Origin: Chloroflexota bacterium
Lineage (GTDB): Bacteria; Chloroflexota; Anaerolineae; Anaerolineales; Villigracilaceae
Length of the DNA stretch: 6,677 nt
Assembly (NCBI GenBank): GCA_016191895.1
Contig: JACPVD010000088.1
Span: 1-6,677 of the forward strand
Direction of reading: 5' to 3'
How positions within the stretch are numbered: the stretch's first letter is position 1; each line of letters opens with the position of its first letter. Below the pieces are notes generated by a model. That model was not told the origin of the DNA. It searched no databases and worked only from the letters and a program-made list of their open reading frames with translations. Made by a program: the position numbers and the translations under genes. Shown in pieces: positions 1 through 5,552 of the stretch.

Positions 1-1
1 G

Positions 2-361
2 CCGCATCAATTCTTCAAACGCCGCGAGAACGATATTTTATTGAATCTCGATATCAACGTTGCGCAGGCCGTCCTGGGTGCGGAAGTAAAAGTGCCGACC
101 ATCGACGGCGAGGATAAATTGAAGATACCCGCCGGCACACAGCCGGGGAAGATATTCCACCTCAAAGGCAAAGGCGTGCCGCATGTGCGCAATAAGAATC
201 ATCGCGGCGACCAGATGGTGATGGTGAATGTGGCGATCCCATCCAAACTGACGAAGGAACAGCGCGAATTGTTCGAGAAGTTGGCTGAGAGTCTCGGCAC
301 GACGGTCAAGCCGCAGGAGAAGGGTTTTCTGGATTGGTTGAACGAGGCGTTCGGGGGGTAG
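2..361 (+). CDS. dnaJ: DnaJ-type co-chaperone, C-terminal fragment (5' end outside window)
   Basis: Hsp40 co-chaperone that delivers unfolded clients to DnaK and stimulates its ATPase in the cytoplasm. The open frame runs in from the window edge at nt 2 and gives 119 residues before TAG at 359-361. The visible part is the second client-binding beta-sandwich and the dimerisation tail: an HQFFKRR-like lead-in, DINVAQAVLGAEVKVPT, then LKIPAGTQPGK, HLKGKGVPH and GDQMVMVNVAIP, which are hallmark segments of the DnaJ C-terminal domain. It ends in LTKEQRELFEKLAESLG and a short PQEKGFLDWL tail. The TTG at nt 41 is an internal codon, not the start, because conserved DnaJ sequence continues upstream of it. 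The J-domain and any zinc-finger region lie outside the window, so type I DnaJ versus CbpA-like cannot be settled directly; the tail favours DnaJ. No U-rich intrinsic terminator follows, only the hairpin at 393-423. Confidence 0.93.
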   Translation, partial: PHQFFKRRENDILLNLDINVAQAVLGAEVKVPTIDGEDKLKIPAGTQPGKIFHLKGKGVPHVRNKNHRGDQMVMVNVAIPSKLTKEQRELFEKLAESLGTTVKPQEKGFLDWLNEAFGG

Positions 362-372
362 GGTGGCAATAG

Positions 373-393
373 GGGATTCGTAATTGGTGATTG
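373..393. repeat. Degenerate heptamer repeat downstream of dnaJ
   Basis: Three consecutive 7-nt units, GGGATTC (373-379), GTAATTG (380-386) and GTGATTG (387-393), share the pattern G-N-N-ATT-N. The array sits 11 nt after the dnaJ stop codon and touches the 5' arm of the hairpin at 393-423. It carries no reading frame. The unit is imperfect, so chance cannot be excluded, but a second 7-nt-period array occurs in the cbiM-cbiQ gap. Confidence 0.35.
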
Positions 394-423
394 GGAACGA
401 GCGGGGGAGATACGTTCGTTCCC
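393..423. other. Intergenic hairpin, possible 3' end of dnaJ mRNA
   Basis: The arms GGGAACGAGCG (393-403) and CGTTCGTTCCC (413-423) pair over 11 bp with a single G-U wobble, around a 9-nt purine-rich loop (404-412). There is no T-run after the 3' arm (ATTTGGGAGAG follows), so it is a poor intrinsic terminator. It could stabilise the dnaJ mRNA 3' end or mark a protein-binding site. Its role is unknown. Confidence 0.45.
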
Positions 424-458
424 ATTTGGGAGAGATTAAGGTAAGAAACCGCCATGTG

Positions 459-467
459 TGTTATTCT
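459..467 (+). promoter_or_regulatory. Candidate extended -10 upstream of cbiM
   Basis: TGT followed by TATTCT (462-467) matches the extended -10 form TGnTATAAT at most positions. No convincing -35 hexamer lies 16-18 nt upstream. A second TGTTATTTT at 492-500 has the same form and would give a leader of only about 15 nt before cbiM. Either or both could drive the transporter operon. The call is based on consensus matching only. Confidence 0.25.
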
Positions 468-510
468 ACGAAGTATCGCGCAATCGATGCCTGTTATTTT
501 ATATGCAAAT

Positions 511-516
511 GAGGAG
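511..516 (+). promoter_or_regulatory. Ribosome binding site of cbiM
   Basis: GAGGAG at 511-516 is followed by a 6-nt spacer and GTG at 523. This is the only strong Shine-Dalgarno sequence near the start. It supports GTG 523 (or TTG 526) rather than the downstream CTG at 544 that would give the canonical CbiM N-terminus. Confidence 0.75.
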
Positions 517-522
517 TGAGTC

Positions 523-1476
523 GTGTTGTATTCCCCCGCCCCCCTGCACATCCCTGAAAACTTTTTGAGCCTCGCCGTTTCCGCCGCGTGTTGGGTCGTC
601 ACCATTTTGACACTCAGCCTTGCAATCTCAAAGACGAACAAATCGCTTGGCGAAAGACAAATTCCGTTGATGGGAATCATGGCCGCGTTCATCTTTGCCG
701 CGCAGATGATTAACTTTCCCGTCGCGGGAGGGACATCCGGCCACTTGTTGGGAGGAGTCCTTGCGGCGGTCATTCTTGGACCGTGGGCCGGGATGCTCGT
801 GATGACGGCTGTGATCGCCCTTCAAGCCCTGCTCTTCCAGGATGGCGGCCTCTCCGTGATGGGTGCGAATATTCTTAACATGGGTCTGGTCACCGCCGCC
901 ATCGGATATGGATTGTACCGGCTTGTGTCGAACCGCTCCAGAAAAGTAAAACTTGCCGCAATCGGATTCGCGGCATGGCTCTCTGTGCTGGCCGGTGCTT
1001 TGTTCACGTCCTTGCAAATTTGGTTGAGCGGCAACGCCGATTTGAAGATCATTGTTCCGGTGATGCTGTTCATCCATGCCTTGATCGGCGTGGGAGATGC
1101 GTTGATTACAGTGGCGGCGATCTCGTTTATCATGCGCACACGTCCCGACCTGCTCGGAGAAGAATCGGAATCTGCAAAAGGCGGACAGGGTTGGGTGTGG
1201 GTTGGCGTCGCTGTCACCTTGCTGGTTGTATTATTATCTCCATTTGCGTCCGCTGACCCTGACGGTTTGGAGCGCGTAGCCACTGACTTGGGATTTATCG
1301 GTCAGGCGCAATTATCCCCATTCCAAATCATTCCAGATTACACAGTTCCGTTTCTTGGGCAAACCGCCCTCTCCACCGTTATCGCCGGCGTCATCGGCGC
1401 GATCGTTGTTGGACTCGTTGCCTACCTCATTGGCCGCGGCGTGAAGGCGAAATCACAGGCTGCCGGTTCGAAATAG
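523..1476 (+). CDS. cbiM: CbiM-type Co/Ni ECF transporter substrate-binding membrane protein with fused PDGLE domain
   Basis: Substrate-specific (S/M) component of an energy-coupling factor importer for cobalt or nickel, 317 residues, integral membrane. Residues 9-16 read HIPENFLS, the metal-site N-terminus of CbiM/NikM, and GGTSGHLLGG at 69-78 carries the conserved His74. The family motifs MGIMAAFIFAAQMINFP (50-66) and HALIGVGDALIT (185-196) are present, with about six hydrophobic segments to residue 204. The C-terminal part is a CbiN-like module: one membrane segment (about 224-243), PDGLE at 246-250, an outside loop and a last membrane segment (about 279-304). The GTG start is set by GAGGAG at 511-516. 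Oddly, this places seven residues ahead of the Leu-His that normally begin the protein. In characterised NikM the free Met1 amine and His2 bind the metal, so an extension needs explaining. cbiQ follows after 28 nt. Cobalt versus nickel cannot be decided from sequence. Confidence 0.93.
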   Translation: MLYSPAPLHIPENFLSLAVSAACWVVTILTLSLAISKTNKSLGERQIPLMGIMAAFIFAAQMINFPVAGGTSGHLLGGVLAAVILGPWAGMLVMTAVIALQALLFQDGGLSVMGANILNMGLVTAAIGYGLYRLVSNRSRKVKLAAIGFAAWLSVLAGALFTSLQIWLSGNADLKIIVPVMLFIHALIGVGDALITVAAISFIMRTRPDLLGEESESAKGGQGWVWVGVAVTLLVVLLSPFASADPDGLERVATDLGFIGQAQLSPFQIIPDYTVPFLGQTALSTVIAGVIGAIVVGLVAYLIGRGVKAKSQAAGSK

Positions 1477-1480
1477 TAAA

Positions 1481-1501
1481 ACGCAACACGCGCCACGCAT
1501 C
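1481..1501. repeat. Degenerate ACGC heptamer repeat in the cbiM-cbiQ gap
   Basis: Three 7-nt units, ACGCAAC (1481-1487), ACGCGCC (1488-1494) and ACGCATC (1495-1501), share an invariant ACGC core. They fill almost the whole 28-nt gap between the cbiM stop and the cbiQ start, and occupy the place where a Shine-Dalgarno site would be expected. Confidence 0.5.
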
Positions 1502-1504
1502 AAT

Positions 1505-2296
1505 ATGCACTTCGACGCCTTCGACCGCTACCACGAAAAAGACAGCCGCCTTCACCGACTCGATCCCCGCGTGAAAGCGGTGATTACGATTGCCTGCATC
1601 CTGTCCAATGCCCTGCTTCCCGATGGCGCGTGGATTGCATTCCTGTTTGCGTTTATTTTCCTGCTCGCATTAAATGTCGTTTCCAGATTGGGAATTGCCT
1701 ATACCTTGAAACGTTCGTTGATCGCCCTGCCGTTCGCGTTGATCGCGTTTTCGGTTCTTTTCTCCACGCCGGGAAATCCGCTTTCCATGTTTCACTTTCT
1801 CATGTGGGATTTCACCATCACCGATGCCGGCCTGCTTCGCTTCGTCAGCATCCTTATCCGCTCGTGGCTTTCGGTGCAGATGGCAATTCTGCTCGTGGCG
1901 GTTACGCGTTTTCCCGATCTGGTTCACGCGTTGGCGCATTTGCGCGTGCCGCCGATCCTTACCACCATCATCGCCTTTTTGTATCGATATCTGTTTGTGC
2001 TGACCGATGAAGTCTTCCGCCTGCTTAGGGCAAGGGAATCCCGTTCGGCGGCCTCCGCAGCCCAACGGTCGGGAGGAGGCGTTTTGTGGCGCGCAAAAGT
2101 GGCCGGGGATATGGCCGGTCAACTGTTCCTGAGAAGTTACGAGCGCAGCGATCGCATCTACAACGCCATGCTTTCGCGCGGGTACGCCGGGCATATGTAT
2201 ACGTTGAATCCGCATGAGATGAAGCCCGGCGATTATTTCGCCGCAGCGTTTGCCGTCGCGTTTATTTTTATTATTCAAATTCTTGGAAGGTTCTAA
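1505..2296 (+). CDS. cbiQ: CbiQ-type transmembrane (T) component of Co/Ni ECF transporter
   Basis: Membrane coupling protein that transmits ATP hydrolysis by CbiO to the CbiM substrate component; 263 residues, usual for the family. The N-terminus has the CbiQ pattern FDRYHEKDSRLHRLDPRVK (about residues 6-24). Hydrophobic segments follow near 26-58, 72-88, 110-134 and 150-166, with a last one at about 243-260. The cytoplasmic helices that grip the ATPase carry the two Ala-Arg-type signatures of ECF T components: RARESRS around Arg177 and AMLSRGYAG around Arg225. The ATG at 1505 fits the conserved N-terminus, but no Shine-Dalgarno sequence precedes it, only the heptamer repeat; translation may be coupled to cbiM, 28 nt upstream. 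The stop overlaps the cbiO start by 1 nt (TAATG), indicating tight coupling. The neighbours cbiM and cbiO support a cobalt/nickel rather than a vitamin ECF system. Confidence 0.94.
   Translation: MHFDAFDRYHEKDSRLHRLDPRVKAVITIACILSNALLPDGAWIAFLFAFIFLLALNVVSRLGIAYTLKRSLIALPFALIAFSVLFSTPGNPLSMFHFLMWDFTITDAGLLRFVSILIRSWLSVQMAILLVAVTRFPDLVHALAHLRVPPILTTIIAFLYRYLFVLTDEVFRLLRARESRSAASAAQRSGGGVLWRAKVAGDMAGQLFLRSYERSDRIYNAMLSRGYAGHMYTLNPHEMKPGDYFAAAFAVAFIFIIQILGRF
2285..2290 (+). promoter_or_regulatory. Ribosome binding site of cbiO inside the end of cbiQ
   Basis: GGAAGG at 2285-2290 lies within the last codons of cbiQ, 5 nt before ATG 2296. It fixes the cbiO start at the ATG overlapping the cbiQ stop. 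Confidence 0.65.
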
Positions 2297-3057
2297 TGCC
2301 GATCACCCACGCGGAGAACAAATTTATCGCGCCCCGCTCCGAATGCGAAGGCGATGTGTTGCAGGTGCGGGACTTGTATTTTTCCTATCCCGACGGGCAC
2401 GCCGCGTTGAATGGCGTTTCGTTGAATCTATGCGGCGGCGACAAGGTCGCATTGGTCGGACCAAACGGCGCGGGTAAATCGACTTTGATGCTGCACTTGA
2501 ACGGGATTTTGAACGGGCGCGGCGAAATCGAAATCGGTGGCAGGCGCCTCACGCGTGACAATCTGCCTGTCATCCGCGCAATGGTCGGGCTCGTATTCCA
2601 GAACCCGGACGACCAACTCTTCTCGCCGACCGTGTTCGAAGATGTGGCATTTGGCCCGCTTCACATGGGGCTTCCCGAAGAAGAAGTGCGCGCCCGCGTA
2701 GATGCCGCCCTTGAAGCAGTGCGCATGTCCTCGTATCGGGATCGCCTTTCTCATCATTTGAGTGTGGGGGAGAAGAAACGAATTGCGATTGCAACCGTGC
2801 TTTCCATGAAACCAAGCCTGTTGGTACTGGATGAACCCTCCGCCGGGCTCGATCCGCGCGCGCGAAGAACGTTGATCAATTTGTTGCGCGAACTTCCCAT
2901 CACGATGCTCGTCTCGACCCATGATATGAAACTGGTGCAGGAATTATTCCCGCGCACGATCGTCATGGACGAAGGCAAGGTTGTGGCAGATGGATTGACG
3001 ATGGAGATTCTGGATGATGAAGCATTATTGACCGCGCACGGCCTGGAAAAACCTTGA
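2296..3057 (+). CDS. cbiO: CbiO-type ABC ATPase of Co/Ni ECF transporter
   Basis: Cytoplasmic ATPase (A component) powering metal import with CbiM and CbiQ; in one-ATPase systems of this type it acts as a homodimer. The 253 residues hold a full set of ABC motifs: Walker A GPNGAGKST (55-63), Q-loop FQNPDDQLFSPTV (Q102, typical of ECF ATPases), signature LSVGEKKR (155-162), Walker B LLVLDEP (175-181) with catalytic Glu180, D-loop SAGLD (182-186) and switch His209 in STHD. The signature reads LSVGE rather than LSGGQ; variants of this kind occur in CbiO proteins and are not a sign of inactivation. About 20 residues precede the usual VLQVRDLYFSYPDG start of the fold. The internal RBS and TAATG overlap with cbiQ support the ATG start regardless. 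The next feature on this strand is a small ORF 40 nt downstream, before the terminator at 3228-3263. Confidence 0.95.
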   Translation: MPITHAENKFIAPRSECEGDVLQVRDLYFSYPDGHAALNGVSLNLCGGDKVALVGPNGAGKSTLMLHLNGILNGRGEIEIGGRRLTRDNLPVIRAMVGLVFQNPDDQLFSPTVFEDVAFGPLHMGLPEEEVRARVDAALEAVRMSSYRDRLSHHLSVGEKKRIAIATVLSMKPSLLVLDEPSAGLDPRARRTLINLLRELPITMLVSTHDMKLVQELFPRTIVMDEGKVVADGLTMEILDDEALLTAHGLEKP

Positions 3058-3062
3058 TGCGG

Positions 3063-3068
3063 TAAAAT
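3063..3068 (+). promoter_or_regulatory. Candidate -10 element upstream of the small ORF
   Basis: TAAAAT lies just after the cbiO stop, preceded by TGCGG. Transcription would start near 3075, leaving a leader of about 20 nt before the small ORF. There is no good -35 at the right distance. The perfect TTGACA at 3070-3075 has no matching -10 downstream. Weak call; the small ORF may simply be the last gene of the cbi transcript. Confidence 0.25.
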
Positions 3069-3087
3069 ATTGACATCCAATTTTTTC

Positions 3088-3091
3088 GAGG
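3088..3091 (+). promoter_or_regulatory. Shine-Dalgarno site of the small ORF
   Basis: GAGG at 3088-3091 is placed 6 nt before ATG 3098, an ideal spacing. It is the main evidence that the following 41-codon frame is translated. Confidence 0.5.
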
Positions 3092-3097
3092 CTCTTC

Positions 3098-3223
3098 ATG
3101 TTGATCAAACCCACCCTTTCCGTCCTAATCTTTTCCGGCGTTGCTAGAATGGAAGGCTGCTGGCCGAAAGTGATTGCAATGGCGCGCGAAAAGATGGGCG
3201 ATAAATTTGTGGATAAACGCTGA
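3098..3223 (+). CDS. Small ORF of 41 codons, unknown function
   Basis: The frame starts at ATG 3098 and stops at TGA 3221-3223. It encodes a mildly basic 41-residue peptide starting MLIKPTLSVLIFSGVARMEG and ending in a charged helix-like stretch, AREKMGDKFVDKR. There is one Cys (residue 21) next to Trp22-Pro23, and no membrane segment or clear signal peptide; the N-terminal LSVLIF stretch is too short. Translation is supported by GAGG six bases before the ATG. The stop lies 4 nt before the 5' arm of the intrinsic terminator at 3228-3263. I do not recognise a family. It may be a genuine small protein at the end of the cbi transcript, a leader peptide for the downstream gene, or a decayed gene remnant. 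It is in a different frame from the gene that follows. Confidence 0.5.
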   Translation: MLIKPTLSVLIFSGVARMEGCWPKVIAMAREKMGDKFVDKR

Positions 3224-3227
3224 CGTG

Positions 3228-3263
3228 AAAAGGACTGTGAGATATTTCTCGCGGTCTTTTTTT
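3228..3263 (+). terminator. Intrinsic terminator after the small ORF / cbi operon
   Basis: The 5' arm 3228-3242 pairs with 3247-3261 over 15 bp, including three G-U wobbles, around a TATT loop (3243-3246). The 3' arm runs into seven consecutive T residues (3257-3263). The stem is closed by A-T pairs at its base, as is usual when the A-tract pairs with the U-tract. It ends 37 nt before the Shine-Dalgarno site of the following surface-protein gene, leaving little space for a separate promoter. Confidence 0.85.
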
Positions 3264-3300
3264 CTGGTGATGACTCCCCGTCGCAGCCGATGGACTCATC

Positions 3301-3306
3301 AAGGAG
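3301..3306 (+). promoter_or_regulatory. Ribosome binding site of the beta-helix/SLH gene
   Basis: AAGGAG at 3301-3306 sits 8 nt before ATG 3315. With the signal peptide that begins at that ATG, it sets the start and argues against the in-frame ATG at 3174, whose extra 47 codons would run through the terminator. Confidence 0.8.
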
Positions 3307-3314
3307 AAGATGAA

Positions 3315-5552
3315 ATGAAACGCTCGCTTGTCTTCTGGTTGGGGCTGATTATCGTGTCCCTGAGTTGTTCGATGATTGCCGGCAGTTCTCCTTCGGAAAA
3401 GTTTCAGCAAAGCGCGCTTCCCCAACAGGCGCCGTCAAAAACCTATTACGTCCGCATTGACGGAAGTTCAGCGCAAAACTGCACCGGGCTTGTCGATGCG
3501 CCATATCCGGGCAGCGGCGCGAATCAGGCCTGCGCCTGGGATCATCCATTCCGCGCATTGCCTCCCACGGGAACGCCGCTCATCGTCGGGGGAGATACGC
3601 TCATCATTGGCGCCGGATCGTATCGTATGGGATATGGCGCGCCCGGCGCGGCCAATTGCGACGCCGGTGGCGCGTTCGATTGTCTCATGCCGCCCATTCC
3701 CAGCGGTCCCGATGCGGCGCATCCAACACGCATTCTTGGCGCGGGGTGGAATACCGGCTGCGCAAGCCCTCCCCAACTTTGGGGCGCCGAACGCCCGTGG
3801 TTTATCGTCAACCTGACCGATTCCAGCAACGTTGAAATCGGGTGTCTGGAAATCACCGATCATTCCCCTTGTGTCGAATCGCATAGCGGCGGACTCGCTT
3901 GCGAACGCGACACCCCGCCATATGGCAATTGGGCTTCCTATGGATTGTATGCGGAGGACTCTTCGAATGTGTATCTCCATGACTTGAATGTTCACGGGCT
4001 TGCTTCGGGTGGAGTCCATGCGGGGCGGCTCTCCAACTGGACCGTGGAACGGGTGCGCATTGCAGGGAACGGATCAGCGGGTTGGGATGGCGATCTGTGG
4101 GACGATAACGGCGATTCCAATTCAGGCAATCTTATTTTTCGTCATTTCACAGTGGAATGGAACGGCTGCGGCGAAACGTATCCGGGCCAACAGCCAACGG
4201 GTTGCTGGGCGCAGTCCGCGGGTGGATATGGCGATGGGTTTGCCACAGGCACAAGCGGCGGAAATTGGCTCATTGAGGATTCGTTGATTCGCTATAACAC
4301 ATCCGACGGCCTGGATTTTCTCTACGTTTCGCAGCCCGGCTCCTCGATCACGATCCGTCGCACGGTCGTGGAAGGAAACGCGGGGAACCAGGTCAAAACA
4401 TTTCGCGGACCGTTCCTGCTCGAGAGTTCGATCATCGTTGGCAATTGCGGTTTCTTCGATGGACAACCCTTCACCTACAATGTTGACAATTGCCGCGCAT
4501 TGGGGACGGCTCTGGCAATCGGGCTGGCGGGAGGAGATCAGGCAATCATCACGAATAACACGTTTACAAGCGAAGGCGATTGCCTTGTCACAGCGGAGTG
4601 CGAAGGAAGTTGCGGCGGTTCCGAAACTGTGCTTTTGCGAAACAATATCTTTCAGGGACAAACAGATTTCCTGCAACCCTTTGAGCAAACCTGCCTCGTC
4701 TATCAGGAGACGTTTGCATCCAACCCGTTCAACATGGATTATTCACTGGTCAACAACGTAAAAGAGGATGCCTGCTTCGGCTCGCACAGCATGTGTGGAG
4801 TTTCCCCCGGCCTGACAAATATCTCAGCGGACAACTTCGACGCAAACCTATTACAGGCCAGTCCTGCCATCGACGCCGCGGACAACGCCTCATGCGCCGT
4901 CAAAGATGTGCGCGGTCTCTCGCGTCCGCTGGATGGCGATCAGGACGGAGTCTCAGTTTGCGATATGGGCGCGTATGAAGGTCCAGCCATCGCAACGACG
5001 TTTGCCGATGTGCCGGCGGATCATTGGGCCTGGCAATACATCGAACGTTTGTATCAGGCTGGCATTACCGGTGGGTGTGGAATTTCCCCGTTGATCTATT
5101 GTCCGAGCGTACCGGTCACCCGCGCACAAGTGGCAATCTTTATCTTGCGCGGCATACATGGGAGTGTTTATGCGCCCCCGCCTGCAACGGGCGCGGTTTT
5201 CAGCGACGTCCCTTCCGGTTCCTTTGCTGCGGATTGGATCGAGCAACTGGCTGCGGAGGGAGTCACAGCGGGTTGCGGCGGTGGTAACTATTGCCCGGAT
5301 TCGTCGATCACCCGCGCGCAAATGGCGATCTTCCTCCTGCGCGGCGAGCATGGAAGCGACTACACTCCGCCGCCCGCTACCGGAACAGTCTTCGGCGATG
5401 TTCCGACCGACTCCTTCGCCGCAGATTGGATCGAACAACTGGCGCTGGAGGGAATCACAGCCGGTTGCGGCGGCGGAAACTATTGCCCCGGTTTTCCCGT
5501 CACTCGCGCTGAAATGGCTGTCTTTCTGGTGAGGGCGTTCGATTTGCCCTGA
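3315..5552 (+). CDS. Secreted right-handed beta-helix protein with three C-terminal SLH-type repeats
   Basis: A 745-residue exported, probably cell-surface protein of unknown substrate. Residues 1 to about 23 form a Sec signal peptide (Lys2-Arg3, then LVFWLGLIIVSL). Cys18 follows a poor lipobox (Ser-Leu-Ser), so lipidation is doubtful. Residues about 43-550 look like a right-handed parallel beta-helix: recurring short strands with Asn/Gly turns such as SSNVEIGCLEITDHS, SSNVYLHDLNVHGL, NWTVERVRIAGNGS, NWLIEDSLIRYNTSDGLDF and SITIRRTVVEGNAGN. The helix ends with SPAIDAAD...DVRG...RPLDGD...CDMGAYE (516-555), the closing motif seen in many such surface proteins. Three SLH-type repeats follow, starting at Phe563, Phe629 and Phe693, each with TRAQ or TRAE and a Cys pair. 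The mature chain has 26 Cys, an even number consistent with disulfides. Beta-helices of this class often bind or cleave polysaccharides, but no catalytic residues can be assigned here. Start chosen from AAGGAG at 3301 and the signal peptide. Confidence 0.85.
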   Translation: MKRSLVFWLGLIIVSLSCSMIAGSSPSEKFQQSALPQQAPSKTYYVRIDGSSAQNCTGLVDAPYPGSGANQACAWDHPFRALPPTGTPLIVGGDTLIIGAGSYRMGYGAPGAANCDAGGAFDCLMPPIPSGPDAAHPTRILGAGWNTGCASPPQLWGAERPWFIVNLTDSSNVEIGCLEITDHSPCVESHSGGLACERDTPPYGNWASYGLYAEDSSNVYLHDLNVHGLASGGVHAGRLSNWTVERVRIAGNGSAGWDGDLWDDNGDSNSGNLIFRHFTVEWNGCGETYPGQQPTGCWAQSAGGYGDGFATGTSGGNWLIEDSLIRYNTSDGLDFLYVSQPGSSITIRRTVVEGNAGNQVKTFRGPFLLESSIIVGNCGFFDGQPFTYNVDNCRALGTALAIGLAGGDQAIITNNTFTSEGDCLVTAECEGSCGGSETVLLRNNIFQGQTDFLQPFEQTCLVYQETFASNPFNMDYSLVNNVKEDACFGSHSMCGVSPGLTNISADNFDANLLQASPAIDAADNASCAVKDVRGLSRPLDGDQDGVSVCDMGAYEGPAIATTFADVPADHWAWQYIERLYQAGITGGCGISPLIYCPSVPVTRAQVAIFILRGIHGSVYAPPPATGAVFSDVPSGSFAADWIEQLAAEGVTAGCGGGNYCPDSSITRAQMAIFLLRGEHGSDYTPPPATGTVFGDVPTDSFAADWIEQLALEGITAGCGGGNYCPGFPVTRAEMAVFLVRAFDLP
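5001..5552 (+). repeat. Three tandem SLH-type repeats with a conserved cysteine pair
   Basis: Units begin at 5001, 5199 and 5391 (FADVP, FSDVP, FGDVP), with spacings of 198 and 192 nt. The second and third are near-identical in protein (FAADWIEQLA, then TAGCGGGNYCP) and clearly related in DNA, which suggests recent duplication; the first is more diverged (WAWQYIERLY, GGCGISPLIYCP). Each ends with V/ITRAQ or TRAE plus a hydrophobic helix and LRG or VRA, the SLH signature for binding secondary cell-wall polymer. Proline-rich linkers PPPATG separate units 1-2 and 2-3. The paired Cys in each unit (588/596, 654/660, 718/724 of the protein) are absent from classical Gram-positive SLH domains. Confidence 0.85.

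Noticed and set aside
41..361. dnaJ fragment as a complete short gene starting at TTG 41
   Set aside because: Conserved DnaJ sequence continues upstream of the TTG to the window edge, so this is the end of a longer gene.
1670..2278. Long antisense frame of 202 codons opposite cbiQ
   Set aside because: It lies entirely opposite a well-supported membrane protein gene. Its product is low-complexity and rich in Arg, Lys, Gln and His, typical of the reverse complement of a hydrophobic coding sequence.
3070..3075. Perfect TTGACA -35 hexamer after cbiO
   Set aside because: No -10-like hexamer lies 15-19 nt downstream; the expected position is TCTTCA, next to the small ORF start.
3174..3314. In-frame upstream extension of the beta-helix gene from ATG 3174
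   Set aside because: The extra 47 codons overlap the small ORF and run through the terminator. They have no ribosome binding site, and the signal peptide with AAGGAG begins at 3315.
3326..3370. Lipoprotein signal peptide ending at Cys18 of the beta-helix protein
   Set aside because: The residues before Cys18 are Ser-Leu-Ser, lacking the Leu/Val/Ile at -3 required by the lipobox. An ordinary Sec signal peptide cut a few residues later is more likely, though not certain.
4122..4688. Antisense frame of 188 codons opposite the beta-helix region
   Set aside because: It is a shadow of the sense gene, with no recognisable motif or start signal.
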